A stretch of DNA of 62,064 nt from Hyphomicrobiales bacterium. GTDB taxonomy: Bacteria > Pseudomonadota > Alphaproteobacteria > Rhizobiales > Beijerinckiaceae. Below the pieces are notes generated by a model. That model saw only the letters and a program-made list of their open reading frames with translations. It had not been told where the DNA came from and ran no database searches. The position numbers and the translations under genes are program-made. The stretch covers positions 1-62,064 of the forward strand of contig UBZM01000084.1 of assembly GCA_900470095.1 (NCBI GenBank). The letters are read 5' to 3'. Numbering within the stretch: position 1 is the stretch's first letter; each line of letters begins with the position of its first letter. Shown one piece after another: positions 45,546-54,464 of the stretch.

Positions 45546-46337
45546 ATGTCTCCGCGCGGCGCAGCTCCACCCAAACCCGCGGCCCTGACGCGCCGCCAGC
45601 GCAGCGTGCTCGCGGCCGTCCAGGAGCTCGGCTTCGTCACGATCGACGGGCTCGCAAGGGAGTTCGAAGTCTCGAGCCAGACGATCCGGCGCGACATCAT
45701 CAAACTGCAGCAGGCCAATTACCTGCACCGCTTTCACGGCGGCGCCGGACTGACGGACGGGACATTCCGCCCGGGCTACGCGCAGAAACTGACGACAGCC
45801 CCTGCCGGCAAGGAACGGATCGGCAGGGCGGTGGCGGAGATGATTCCCGACGGCGCATCGGTTTATCTCGATGTCGGGACGACGGTCGAAGCCGTCGCGC
45901 GGGCGCTTTTGAGCAAGATGACCCTGAGAATCATCACCTGCAGCGTCTCCGTCGCAATGATCTTCTGCTCCCATGGCAAGTTCGACGTGTTCGTGACGGG
46001 CGGCAGCGTCCGTGGGGCGAACGGCTCGCTCGTCGGCAGCGTCACCACCGAAAGCCTCAAGATGTTCAGGGTCGATTATGCGGTGATCGGCTTCGGCGGC
46101 TTCGACGATGACGGCGCGCCGATGGATTTCGATCTGGAGAAGATCGCGGTGCGGCAGGTGGCGCTGGCCCATTCCCGCCATGGAATTGCGGTCGCGGATG
46201 CCTCCAAGTTCGGCAAGGCCGGCGTTGCCCGCGTCGCGCCGCTCTCGGCCTTCCACGCCCTGGTGACCGATAGCGAACCGCCCAAGCCCCTGCGCCGCCT
46301 GTTCGACACGGCCGGCGTCCGCTGCGTCGTGGCCTAA
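45546..46337 (+). CDS. DeoR-family transcriptional regulator
   Basis: A 263-residue DeoR repressor with the helix-turn-helix IDGLAREFEVSSQTIRRDI followed by the RFHGGAG family motif, and the sugar-phosphate sensor domain (VYLDVGTTVEAVA, VFVTGGSVRGANGS). The ATG at 45546 has AGAGG six bases upstream; an earlier in-frame codon at 45531 lacks a site. It precedes the phn-type importer and HAD phosphatase genes, so it probably represses them and responds to a phosphorylated sugar or polyol. Confidence 0.92.
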   Translation: MSPRGAAPPKPAALTRRQRSVLAAVQELGFVTIDGLAREFEVSSQTIRRDIIKLQQANYLHRFHGGAGLTDGTFRPGYAQKLTTAPAGKERIGRAVAEMIPDGASVYLDVGTTVEAVARALLSKMTLRIITCSVSVAMIFCSHGKFDVFVTGGSVRGANGSLVGSVTTESLKMFRVDYAVIGFGGFDDDGAPMDFDLEKIAVRQVALAHSRHGIAVADASKFGKAGVARVAPLSAFHALVTDSEPPKPLRRLFDTAGVRCVVA

Positions 46338-46376
46338 GTCGCGATTTGAGAGGATAGCCGGCAAAATCATGATTGC

Positions 46377-46403
46377 ATGATCGTTCTCGCGCATTATGAT
46401 CAT
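46377..46403. promoter_or_regulatory. ATGATC/GATCAT dyad upstream of phnD-like gene
   Basis: Inverted 6-base arms ATGATC (46377-46382) and GATCAT (46398-46403), with further ATGATT-like copies just upstream at 46368-46374, lie in the 130-base gap between the DeoR gene and phnD. It is a candidate DeoR operator. Confidence 0.35.
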
Positions 46404-46467
46404 TTCAGATCAACCGCACCGGCCATGCAGGCCCAAGAAGATGCGGCAGATAATCTGGAGGGAACGG

Positions 46468-47457
46468 ATGGTTCGGATTTCGCTGGCCGCGCTCGGCGCG
46501 GTAGCCATGGGGCTCGCCCTGGCATCGCCCGCCCATGCGCAGAGCTGCGCCAATCGCGGCACGCTCGATGCGCGCTATTGCGATGCGGATAACGATCTTC
46601 TCGCGGATACACCGAGCGACAAGGCACTACAGAAGAACCCGGATACGCTGGTCTTCTCCTACACGCCGGTCGAGGACCCGGCCGTCTACGAGAACGTCTT
46701 CTCCGATTTCCTGGCCCATCTCAGCAAGGTCACGGGCAAGCGCATCCGCTGGTTCGCGGCGGAATCCTATGCGGCTCAGATCGAGGCCATGCGCTCGGGC
46801 CGCCTGCATATCGCTGGCGTCGCCAGCGGTCCGACGCCCTTCGCCGTCAACCTTGCCGGCTTCGTTCCGATCGTCGCCATGGAGCGCAAGGACGGCGGCG
46901 TCGGCTATACCTTGCAGCTGATCGTGCCGAAGGACAGCCCGATCAAGAGCATTGCCGACCTCAAGGGCAAGCGCGTCGCCCATGTCGCGCCCTCCTCAAA
47001 TTCCGGCGACACCGCGCCGCGCGTCCTGTTCAAGGAGAAGGGCATCGAGCCGGGCAAGGACTATGAGGTGCTGTATTCCGGCAAACACGACAACTCGATC
47101 ATGGGCGTCGTGAACAAGGACTATGACGCCGCTCCGGTCGCATCGAGCGTGGTCGACCGCATGAGGGCCCGCGGCATGTTCAAGCCCGACGACCTGCGCA
47201 TTGTCTATGAATCGGCACCGTTCCCACGGACCGCCTTCGGCATCTCGCATGATCTCGCGCCCGAGCTGCAGGACAAGATCAAGCAGGCCTTCGCGACCTT
47301 CGACTTCCCGAATTCCAAGCTCGCCAAGGAGTTCAAGGACGAGAAGGGCTTCAAGGCGTTGAGCTACAAGGCCGACTGGGCCGATATCCGCACGATCCAA
47401 CGGGATACGGGCATCGTCTACACCCAGGACGGCCTCTCCAAGCTGAAGCCGGATTGA
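46468..47457 (+). CDS. phnD: Phosphonate/phosphate-ester-type ABC transporter substrate-binding protein (PhnD-like)
   Basis: A 329-residue periplasmic receptor of the PhnD family. Signal peptide MVRISLAALGAVAMGLALAS ends near AHAQ, and the ATG at 46468 follows GGAGGGAA. The mature chain has FSYTPVEDPAVYENVFSDF, HIAGVASGPTPFAVN (ligand-pocket Ser/Thr region), SNSGDTAPR and VVNKDYDAAPVASSV. These proteins bind phosphonates, phosphite or phosphate esters. Neighbouring DeoR and HAD phosphatase genes and nearby glpD suggest a polyol-phosphate-like ligand, which is inference. Confidence 0.92.
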   Translation: MVRISLAALGAVAMGLALASPAHAQSCANRGTLDARYCDADNDLLADTPSDKALQKNPDTLVFSYTPVEDPAVYENVFSDFLAHLSKVTGKRIRWFAAESYAAQIEAMRSGRLHIAGVASGPTPFAVNLAGFVPIVAMERKDGGVGYTLQLIVPKDSPIKSIADLKGKRVAHVAPSSNSGDTAPRVLFKEKGIEPGKDYEVLYSGKHDNSIMGVVNKDYDAAPVASSVVDRMRARGMFKPDDLRIVYESAPFPRTAFGISHDLAPELQDKIKQAFATFDFPNSKLAKEFKDEKGFKALSYKADWADIRTIQRDTGIVYTQDGLSKLKPD

Positions 47458-48278
47458 TGACGGCCCCCTCCGGCATGCCGCTGCTGCGGATCGAGGCGCT
47501 CGAAAAGACCTACCCGACGGGCAAGCGCGCCCTGGCTGGCGTCGATGTCACCATCGACAGACCGCAGGTCGTCGCGATCATCGGCTCGTCGGGAGCGGGC
47601 AAGAGCACGCTGATCCGCTGCATCAACAGGCTCGTCGAGCCTACCGCCGGGCGTATCCTGCTCAACGGCGGGGATATCGTGGCGCTCGACCGCAAGGGCC
47701 TGCGAGCCGCGCGGCGGCGGATCGGCATGATCTTCCAGGAGTATAATCTGGTCGAGCGGTTGACCGTGATGCAGAACGTGCTCTCGGGACGGCTCGGCTA
47801 TGTCGGCCTGATCGCGTCGCTGCGCTATCGCTTTCCGGCCGAGGATATCCAGGCCGCATTCGCGCTTCTCGACCGTGTCGGGCTCGACGGCTACCACAAC
47901 CAGCGCGCCGATGCTCTGTCGGGCGGGCAACGGCAGCGTGTCGGCATCGCACGGGCACTGATGCAACGGCCCGACCTCCTGCTGCTCGACGAGCCGACCG
48001 CCAGCCTCGACCCGAAGACCGCCCGCCAGATCATGCGCCTGGTGCGCGAACTGGTCTCCGAACGACAAACGCCGGCGATCATCAATATCCACGATGTCGC
48101 GCTGGCAAAGGCCTATTCCGACCGCATCATCGGCCTGCGAGACGGCATCGTCGTCTTCGACGACGGGCCAGCCGAACTGACGGACGAGGTTCTCTCCGTC
48201 ATTTATGGCGACGAGGACTGGACCTTGCCCGGAGAGGGCGATGACGAACCCGCCACGGCGCTCAGTTCCGCCTCATGA
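47457..48278 (+). CDS. phnC: Phosphonate-type ABC transporter ATP-binding protein (PhnC-like)
   Basis: A 273-residue ATPase with Walker A GSSGAGKST, signature LSGGQRQR, Walker B LLLDEPTASLD and the switch His in NIHDVALAKAY, the usual PhnC ending of the core. Its ATG shares one base with the phnD stop (TGATG). It powers the two downstream PhnE-like permeases. Confidence 0.95.
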   Translation: MTAPSGMPLLRIEALEKTYPTGKRALAGVDVTIDRPQVVAIIGSSGAGKSTLIRCINRLVEPTAGRILLNGGDIVALDRKGLRAARRRIGMIFQEYNLVERLTVMQNVLSGRLGYVGLIASLRYRFPAEDIQAAFALLDRVGLDGYHNQRADALSGGQRQRVGIARALMQRPDLLLLDEPTASLDPKTARQIMRLVRELVSERQTPAIINIHDVALAKAYSDRIIGLRDGIVVFDDGPAELTDEVLSVIYGDEDWTLPGEGDDEPATALSSAS

Positions 48279-49084
48279 GTGCCACAGCCTCCCCCGCCTA
48301 TCCGACGACATGGCGGCCACCGAGCCTGTTCGGCAGCCGCCGGCGCAGGTTCATCTTCTGGGCTGCCGTCGTCGCTTATGTGATCTGGTCGGTGTCCGAC
48401 CTCAATATCGACGGCAACCGTATCCTCGCCGGCCTGCCGCGCGCGCTCGACATCTTTGCGCGCATGGTCCCGCCGGATTTTTCACGCTGGGAGATGCTGC
48501 TCTCCGGCATGCTGGAGAGCATCCAGATCGCGATCGCCTCGACGATCGTCGGTGCCTTGCTCGCCATTCCGATCGGTCTGGCGGCGGCTGCCAATCTCTC
48601 GCCGCGTCCCCTCTATCTGCTGGCGCGCGGGTTCATCGTGGTCGGTCGGACCTTCCATGAAGTCATCATCGCGATCTTCTTCGTGAAGCTGTTCGGCTTC
48701 GGCCCCGTCGCCGGACTGCTGACGCTCGCGGTCTCCTCGGCGATCTTCCTCGGCAAGATGCTGGCCGAGGACATCGAGAACATGAAGGAAGGCCCGGTCG
48801 AGGCCATTCGCGCCACCGGCGCGAGTTTTGGCCAGGTCGTCGGCTACGCCGTCGTGCCGCAGGTCATGGTCAAGCAACTCGGCGTGCTGATCTACCGGCT
48901 CGACGCCAATCTGCGCCATTCCACCGTTATCGGCATCGTCGGCGCCGGTGGAATCGGTCAGACGCTCTCGGCTTCCTTCTCCCGCTACGATTTCGATTTC
49001 TCGAGCGCCATCCTGCTCACCATCGCAGCGCTCGTCGCGCTCGGCGAATGGTTCAGCGACTGGGCACGGCGGAGGCTCAGGTGA
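48275..49084 (+). CDS. phnE: Phosphonate-type ABC transporter permease (PhnE-like), first
   Basis: A 269-residue inner-membrane permease. The EAA-like loop EAIRATGASFGQVVGYAVVPQ and the IGIVGAGGIGQTL block are characteristic of PhnE. It is coupled to phnC by an ATGA overlap and to the second permease by a GTGA overlap. The two different permeases probably form a heterodimer. Confidence 0.95.
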   Translation: MSATASPAYPTTWRPPSLFGSRRRRFIFWAAVVAYVIWSVSDLNIDGNRILAGLPRALDIFARMVPPDFSRWEMLLSGMLESIQIAIASTIVGALLAIPIGLAAAANLSPRPLYLLARGFIVVGRTFHEVIIAIFFVKLFGFGPVAGLLTLAVSSAIFLGKMLAEDIENMKEGPVEAIRATGASFGQVVGYAVVPQVMVKQLGVLIYRLDANLRHSTVIGIVGAGGIGQTLSASFSRYDFDFSSAILLTIAALVALGEWFSDWARRRLR

Positions 49085-49920
49085 AGGCGAATGCAAACCC
49101 GCGCCGGGATGGCGGGGCAGAGCCCAAGCGGAGCTATCCCGACACGTGGGAGCGCCACACCCCGCGCGAGCGGCTGACGCAATGGCTCTGGCTCATCGGC
49201 GGCGCATTCGCGGCCGTCTGGTCGGTTTCGGCGCTCGACATCGAATGGGCCTTCTTCGCCGATGCGCATGTGCAGGCCGCCGACCTGATCCAGCGCATGT
49301 GGCCGCCGCGCTGGTCCTATCTGCCGCTTGTCGTGCGTCCGCTGATCGAGACAATCCATATCGCGACGCTCGGCACGATGATCTCGATCGTGCTGGCGTT
49401 GCCGGTTGCCTTCCTGGCGGCACGCAACACCACGCTGAACCAGGGAACCTGGCTCATCGGGCGCGCCATCCTCGTGCTGTCGCGCTCGATCAACACGGTG
49501 ATCTGGGGGCTTCTCTTCGTCGCCATCTTCGGCCCTGGCCCGGTGGCCGGCATCTGCGCGGTCGCGGCCCGCTCAGTCGGCTTCATCGCCAAGCTCGTCG
49601 CCGAAGCGATCGAAGAGGTCGAGGCCGGCCAGATCGAGGCGGTGGAGGCAACTGGCGCCGGCACCTTCCAGATTTACGGCGTCGCCATCCTGCCGCAGAT
49701 CCTGCCCGTGCTGATCGGCACATCGATCTATCGCTGGGACATCAATGTGCGGGAGTCGAGCGTGCTCGGCTTCGTCGGCGCCGGCGGCATCGGGCTCCTG
49801 CTCTATGCCTCGATCAACCAGTTCGCCTGGAGCCAGGTTCTGGTCATCCTCATTGCCATTCTGGCGATCATCATCATCAGCGAGGCGCTTTCCGCCTATG
49901 TCCGTTCACGTATCACCTGA
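49081..49920 (+). CDS. phnE: Phosphonate-type ABC transporter permease (PhnE-like), second
   Basis: A 279-residue permease with the EAVEATGAGTFQIYGVAILPQ loop and GFVGAGGIGLLLYAS block of PhnE. The start is a GTG at 49081 whose last bases form the upstream gene's TGA (GTGA). It is related to, but clearly different from, the first permease, with a hydrophilic N-terminal tail of about 40 residues before the first membrane helix. Confidence 0.94.
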   Translation: MKANANPRRDGGAEPKRSYPDTWERHTPRERLTQWLWLIGGAFAAVWSVSALDIEWAFFADAHVQAADLIQRMWPPRWSYLPLVVRPLIETIHIATLGTMISIVLALPVAFLAARNTTLNQGTWLIGRAILVLSRSINTVIWGLLFVAIFGPGPVAGICAVAARSVGFIAKLVAEAIEEVEAGQIEAVEATGAGTFQIYGVAILPQILPVLIGTSIYRWDINVRESSVLGFVGAGGIGLLLYASINQFAWSQVLVILIAILAIIIISEALSAYVRSRIT

Positions 49921-50800
49921 AGCCAGGGCCGCCGTCACTCATCTCTCCGGCCTTGCCGAGATCGCCCCGCGTTATGACGGCTTCCTGCTCGACCAATGGG
50001 GCGTGCTGCATGACGGCGCCACGCCTTATCCCGGTGCGATCGATTGCCTGGAGAGGCTGCGTTCGGCCAACAAGGCCATCATCATCCTCTCAAACTCCGG
50101 CCGGGGCGCGCGCGAGAACGAGGAGCTGATCGCCCGGATGGGCTTTGCCCGCGAGCTCTATGATCATGTCGTTTCGGCCGGTGACGACGCCCGGGATGCC
50201 CTTCTGACCGAGCAGGACCCGTTCTATCGTGGTCTCGGCCGTCGCTGCTACCTGTTCGCGCGCGACGGCGAAGATCATTTGATCGACGGGCTGGGCCTGT
50301 CCCGGGTGGAGCGCATCGAAGACGCCGACTTCCTGTTCACGCTGAGCATGAATCCGCCGCAACAATCGCTGGCGGGCTGCCGCAGCGTGCTCGATGCCGC
50401 GATTGCCCGTGATCTGCCGATGATCTGCGGCAACCCCGATCTCTACCGCGTCCATGCCGATGGCACGCTGCATGAGGCGCCCGGACTTGTCGCGCGGGCC
50501 TATACCGAGATGGGCGGCCGGGTTCGCTATCACGGCAAGCCCGAGCCGCGTATCTATCGCAGCAGCCTGCGGCGGCTTGGCCTGGCTTCGCGTCAGGTGC
50601 TTGCGGTCGGAGATTCACTCGAGCACGACGTCGCCGGCGCAACCGGTGCCGGGATCGATGTCGCCTTCATTGCCGGTGGCATTCATCGAAAGGATCTTGG
50701 CTGGCCGACGCCGGACACGGTCGAGCGTGCCAGCTGCGCCAGGCTCTTCGGTATATCCGGATGGGCGCCCGGTTACGTCTTGCCCTATTTCGCGTGGTGA
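49898..50800 (+). CDS. HAD-superfamily class IIA phosphatase-like protein
   Basis: A 300-residue HAD hydrolase. Motif I reads LLDQWGVLHDG with nucleophile Asp32; the usual second Asp is replaced by Trp, as in the subfamily with a D-x-W-GV-xHDG motif. Motif II is SNSGRGAREN, the motif III Lys is in HGKPEPRIY, and motif IV is VGDSLEHDVAGA. The class IIA cap lies between motifs II and III. It overlaps the end of phnE by 23 bases, so it is part of the importer operon. It probably dephosphorylates an imported or derived phosphate ester. The true start could be slightly later. Confidence 0.9.
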   Translation: MSVHVSPEARAAVTHLSGLAEIAPRYDGFLLDQWGVLHDGATPYPGAIDCLERLRSANKAIIILSNSGRGARENEELIARMGFARELYDHVVSAGDDARDALLTEQDPFYRGLGRRCYLFARDGEDHLIDGLGLSRVERIEDADFLFTLSMNPPQQSLAGCRSVLDAAIARDLPMICGNPDLYRVHADGTLHEAPGLVARAYTEMGGRVRYHGKPEPRIYRSSLRRLGLASRQVLAVGDSLEHDVAGATGAGIDVAFIAGGIHRKDLGWPTPDTVERASCARLFGISGWAPGYVLPYFAW

Positions 50801-50973
50801 TATCCACGCCCTAACTCGGCGACTGCCGATCCCCATCTGCGTTAGCATTCTGACGATCAGCCGGTCCCTCAGGCCCCCAGGCCTCGGGCCGGCTTCTGCG
50901 CGCCGTCATGCTCCCCGCGAAGCCGTCCCCCTCCTTTAGGTCAAGCTCCATCCGCTAGTCGGCTCGGGATTGG

Positions 50974-50987
50974 TGTACTAGTATACA
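50974..50987. promoter_or_regulatory. TGTA-CTAGTA-TACA dyad upstream of Tat-exported receptor gene
   Basis: TGTACTAGTATACA is a near-palindrome (TGTA/TACA arms, inner TACTAGTA) 65 bases upstream of the receptor gene at 51052. It contains a GntR-like TnGTnnACnA core in TAGTATACAT. It is a candidate operator or promoter element. The rest of the 251-base gap after the HAD gene shows nothing clear. Confidence 0.35.
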
Positions 50988-51051
50988 TGCCAAGGCCTCG
51001 GCGCGCGGCCGGTCTGGTTGCGCGGATAGCAGGCCTATCCAGGGAGAGACC

Positions 51052-52242
51052 ATGACCGAAATCACACGCCGCGGCGTGCTGCATGGAGCAGCCAGCCTTG
51101 CCGCTCTCCAGGCGACAGGCGCCTTCGCCCAGAGCCTGCCCCTGCCGTCCAGCCCGGTCGCGCTGAACATCATCGATGTCGCCGGCAACCTGCAGCTGAC
51201 CCAGGCTTCGATCGAACGCTTCGCCAAGGAAAACCCGAAGCTGATCTCGCGGGTGAATTTCTCGCGGGCGCCCTCGCCGGAGCTGCCGGCGAAGCTCAAG
51301 GCGCAGCAGCAGGCCAACCGGGTCGATCTCGACCTCGTGCTGACCGGGCCGGGCGCGATGTCCGACGGCATCCAGCAAGGGCTGTGGATCGATGTCTGGA
51401 AGGCCTACCCGTCGCAACTGCCGAAGGCCGAGGAGGTCTATCACGAGCAGGCACTGATGATGCAGCGCAACTTCGGTCAGAACGAAGGTGTCGCCGTCGT
51501 CTATTCCCCGTCGGGTCCGCTTTTCGAATACATCCCGGCCCGGCTGAAGACCGTGCCCAAGACGGCTGCCGACCTGCTTGCCTATGTGAAGGCCAACCCC
51601 AAGCGCTTCACCTATGCCCGCCCGCTGAATTCCGGGCCTGGCTGGACGTTCCTCCAGGGCATGCCCTACATCCTCGGCGACAAGGATCCGAGCGATCCGA
51701 TGAATGGCTGGGAGAAGACCTGGGCCTATCTCAAGGAGCTGGGCACCGGCATCGACTACTACCCGGGTGGCACGGCCGCGACGATGAAGGAACTCGGCGA
51801 GGGCACGCGCGACGTCATCGTCTCGACGCTCGGCTGGGACATCAACCCGCGCGTGCTCGGCATCGTGCCGAAGGAGGCCGAGGTCTTCGCGCTGGAGAAC
51901 ACCCACTGGATTCCCGACACCCAGTTCATGTGCATTCCCAAGGGCGTGCCGGAGGCCAAGGTCGCGGTCATCCTGGCGCTGATGTCGTTCATGCTGAAGC
52001 CCGAACCGCAGGCCGCGACCTATGACAAAGGCTATTTCTATCCCGGCCCGGCCGTGAAGGGCGTGACGCTCGCCATGGCGCCGCAGGAAAGCCGCGACGT
52101 CATCAAGGAATTCGGGCGCGCCCATTACGACGAACTGATCGCGAAGCTGCCGACCCGTCCGCCACTGACTCCGGAACGGCTTGTCGCCGCCTTCCGGCGC
52201 TGGGACCAGGAGATCGGCGTGGGTCACGGAGCTCCGCAATAG
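51052..52242 (+). CDS. Extracellular solute-binding protein, Tat-type signal, orphan receptor A
   Basis: A 396-residue family-1-type ABC receptor with a Tat-like signal peptide (TRRGVLHGAASLAALQ, cleaved near AFAQ). Characteristic blocks are VALNIIDVAGNLQLTQ, NSGPGWTFLQGMPYILGDKD and STLGWDINPRVLGIVPK. It shares all of them with the receptor at 54465. No permease or ATPase gene is next to it; two Gfo/Idh/MocA oxidoreductases follow in the same operon (one-base gap). It probably uses a transporter encoded elsewhere. The ligand is unknown, perhaps a sugar or inositol derivative given the oxidoreductases. Confidence 0.9.
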   Translation: MTEITRRGVLHGAASLAALQATGAFAQSLPLPSSPVALNIIDVAGNLQLTQASIERFAKENPKLISRVNFSRAPSPELPAKLKAQQQANRVDLDLVLTGPGAMSDGIQQGLWIDVWKAYPSQLPKAEEVYHEQALMMQRNFGQNEGVAVVYSPSGPLFEYIPARLKTVPKTAADLLAYVKANPKRFTYARPLNSGPGWTFLQGMPYILGDKDPSDPMNGWEKTWAYLKELGTGIDYYPGGTAATMKELGEGTRDVIVSTLGWDINPRVLGIVPKEAEVFALENTHWIPDTQFMCIPKGVPEAKVAVILALMSFMLKPEPQAATYDKGYFYPGPAVKGVTLAMAPQESRDVIKEFGRAHYDELIAKLPTRPPLTPERLVAAFRRWDQEIGVGHGAPQ

Positions 52243-52243
52243 C

Positions 52244-53272
52244 ATGCGCTTTGCCGCCATCGGCCTCGACCACCGCCATATCTACAACATGGTCGAAGGT
52301 CTCCTCGAAGCCGGCGCTGTTTGCGCCGGCTTCGATCCGCACAGCAGTGACGAGCGTGTCCTTGCAGGCTTCCGCGAGCGCTTTCCGCAGCTCCAGCCCA
52401 TCGATGCGGACCGGCTGATCGACGACCCCTCGATCGATCTCGTCGCCTGCGCTTCCATTCCCTCTGAGCGCGCGGCGCTCGCGATCAGGGCGATGCAGGC
52501 CGGCAAGGACGTCATGGTCGACAAGCCGGGCGTGACGACTTTCGCGCAGCTTGGCGATGTCGAGGCGACGGTGGCCCGGACCGGGCGGATCTTCTCGATC
52601 TGCTTCTCCGAGCGCTTCCTGGTGCCCTCGACGATCATCGCCGGAAAACTCATCGCCGATGGTGCGATCGGGCGCGTGGTGCAAACCCTGGGTGTCGGTC
52701 CGCATCGTCTCAACCGCCCAATCCGGCCCTCATGGTTCTTCGAGCCGAGCGCCTTCGGCGGCATCCTTACCGATATCGCCTCGCACCAGATCGACCAGTT
52801 CCTGCACTTCACCGGTTCGCACGATGCGGAGATCGTTGCGTCGGGAACGGGCCATTTTGGCAGCGCGGAGCTGCCGGATTTCGAGGATTTCGGGGAGATT
52901 CTGCTGCGCAGCCCGCAGGGCGGCGGCTATATCCGCGTCGACTGGTTCACCGCCGACGGGCTTCCGGCCTGGGGCGACGGGCGGATGACCATCCTCGGGA
53001 CGGAAGGCACGATCGAGCTGCGCAAATATGTCGATATCGCCGGCCGGGCGGGCACCGACCATCTCTTCCTCGTCGACGGCAAGGGCACGCGCCATATCGA
53101 CGCTTCCGGCGAGCCGCTGACCTATTTCCGCAATCTGGTGGCCGATATCGCCGACCGGACCCAGACGGCCATGTCTCAGCAACACGCCTTCACGGTCTGC
53201 CGGCTGGCGCTGGAGGCGCAGGCGAAGGCCGTGCGGCTGCCCGCCCGCACGAGCGAAAGGACTGCTTCGTGA
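52244..53272 (+). CDS. Gfo/Idh/MocA-family oxidoreductase, first
   Basis: A 342-residue NAD(P)-dependent oxidoreductase with an N-terminal Rossmann fold (MRFAAIGLDHRHIYNMVEGL), the conserved DKPGVTTFAQL replacing the usual EKP motif, and a C-terminal alpha/beta domain with GGILTDIASHQIDQFLHFTG. The glycine-rich loop is unusual: the GxGxxG is GLDHRH, seen in a subgroup of these proteins. It follows receptor A by one base and overlaps the next gene by four. Family members oxidise or reduce sugars, inositols and derivatives. Confidence 0.9.
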   Translation: MRFAAIGLDHRHIYNMVEGLLEAGAVCAGFDPHSSDERVLAGFRERFPQLQPIDADRLIDDPSIDLVACASIPSERAALAIRAMQAGKDVMVDKPGVTTFAQLGDVEATVARTGRIFSICFSERFLVPSTIIAGKLIADGAIGRVVQTLGVGPHRLNRPIRPSWFFEPSAFGGILTDIASHQIDQFLHFTGSHDAEIVASGTGHFGSAELPDFEDFGEILLRSPQGGGYIRVDWFTADGLPAWGDGRMTILGTEGTIELRKYVDIAGRAGTDHLFLVDGKGTRHIDASGEPLTYFRNLVADIADRTQTAMSQQHAFTVCRLALEAQAKAVRLPARTSERTAS

Positions 53273-54273
53273 CCCGCAAGATCGGCATTGCCATCATCGG
53301 CCTCGGGCCAGCTTCCCTGCCGCATTCCCGCAGCCTGATCGACCTTGCCGACCGCGTCGATATCCGCTGGGCGGTCAGTCGCTCGGCAGAGCGAGCCGAG
53401 GCCTACGGCAAGCAGTTCTCCTTTCCGGTGACGACCGATCTCGATGCCGTGCTGGCTGATCCAGCGGTCGAGGCCGCCATCGTGCTGACCCCGCCGAGCA
53501 GTCATCTCGAGGTGTCAGTGCGCTGTTTCGAGCATGGCAAACACGTGCTGGTCGAGAAGCCGCTGGAGTTGACCGTCGCGCGCGGCGAGGCACTGGTCGA
53601 AGCCGCGCGCCGCGCCGGCAAGGTTTTTGGGGTCGTGCTTCAGCACCGATTCCGGCCTGCGAGCTTGCGCCTCAAGGCTGCGCTTGCCGCCGGCGAACTC
53701 GGAACCGTCGAGGCCGCATTCCTCAGCGTGCCGTGGTGGCGCCCGCAGGCCTATTACGACGAACCCGGCCGCGGCACGCTGGCGCGTGACGGCGGCGGCG
53801 TGCTGCTGACCCAGGCGATCCACTCGCTCGACCTGTTCCGCTCATTGGTGGGTGTGTCCAAAGTGGTCGCGGCGCAGGCCCGGACCACGGCGCTGCACCG
53901 CATGGAGACAGAGGATTTCGCCTCTGCCCTGCTTGAGCTCGGCAACGGCGCGCCGGGCACGCTGATGACGACGACGGCTGCCTATCCCGGCCATCCCGAG
54001 CGCATCGAGATCATCGGGACCAAGGGCTTTGCGACCTTGATCGGCGGTACGCTCAGTCTCTCCTTCCTCGACGGCCGCAAGGAGATCGTGGAAGCGGAGG
54101 GCAGCACCGGTAGCGGCGCCAACATCATGGACTTCCCCCATGATGCCCACCGAGCGGTGATTGCCGATTTCCTGGATGCGATATCGACCGGCCGCGATCC
54201 CGTCGTGACGGGCAGCGAGGCGCTGGCATCCCAACGCCTCGTCGATGACATCCTCGCGGCCGCGAGACGCTGA
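53269..54273 (+). CDS. Gfo/Idh/MocA-family oxidoreductase, second
   Basis: A 334-residue oxidoreductase with the Rossmann start KIGIAIIGLGPASLPHSRSL, the catalytic-Lys motif VEKPLELTVARG and the C-terminal-domain segment GGGVLLTQAIHSLDLFRSL. It starts at a GTG overlapping the previous stop (GTGA). It resembles dehydrogenases of sugars or inositol, with normal EKP, and thus differs from the first one. Two different enzymes in one operon suggest consecutive redox steps on the imported sugar-like compound. Confidence 0.93.
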   Translation: MTRKIGIAIIGLGPASLPHSRSLIDLADRVDIRWAVSRSAERAEAYGKQFSFPVTTDLDAVLADPAVEAAIVLTPPSSHLEVSVRCFEHGKHVLVEKPLELTVARGEALVEAARRAGKVFGVVLQHRFRPASLRLKAALAAGELGTVEAAFLSVPWWRPQAYYDEPGRGTLARDGGGVLLTQAIHSLDLFRSLVGVSKVVAAQARTTALHRMETEDFASALLELGNGAPGTLMTTTAAYPGHPERIEIIGTKGFATLIGGTLSLSFLDGRKEIVEAEGSTGSGANIMDFPHDAHRAVIADFLDAISTGRDPVVTGSEALASQRLVDDILAAARR

Positions 54274-54309
54274 GGCCGCGCGTATAACGCCTGTCGACCC
54301 ATCATGGCA

Positions 54310-54442
54310 TCCCGGACGCCGCGAAGCGGAGATCCGGGAACCATGTCGGCGGCATATCTCGCAAGAAGAGCAGATCTGGATCCCGGGCCGCCTTGAGGGC
54401 GCCCGGGGCGTCCCTGTTGTGTCCGGGACCGTCGTGTCCCGG
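54310..54442. repeat. Intergenic REP-like element with TCCCGGA/TCCGGGA hairpins
   Basis: Within the gap between converging operons are inverted pairs TCCCGGA (54310-54316)/TCCGGGA (54333-54339) and GTCCGGGA (54419-54426)/TCCCGGAC (54435-54442). A GATCCCGGG/CCCGGGG stretch lies between them. This resembles the dispersed CCGGGA-type palindromic repeats common between genes of alphaproteobacteria. It may also act as a two-way terminator for the converging operons. Confidence 0.55.
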
Positions 54443-54464
54443 ACCTCGCGTTTGACCGCGACGC

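Noticed and set aside
44079..46403. A 774-codon minus-strand frame opposite the M32 peptidase and DeoR genes
   Set aside because: It spans two recognised genes on the other strand and has shadow-like composition (many D, H, R, G and Q residues) without any motif.
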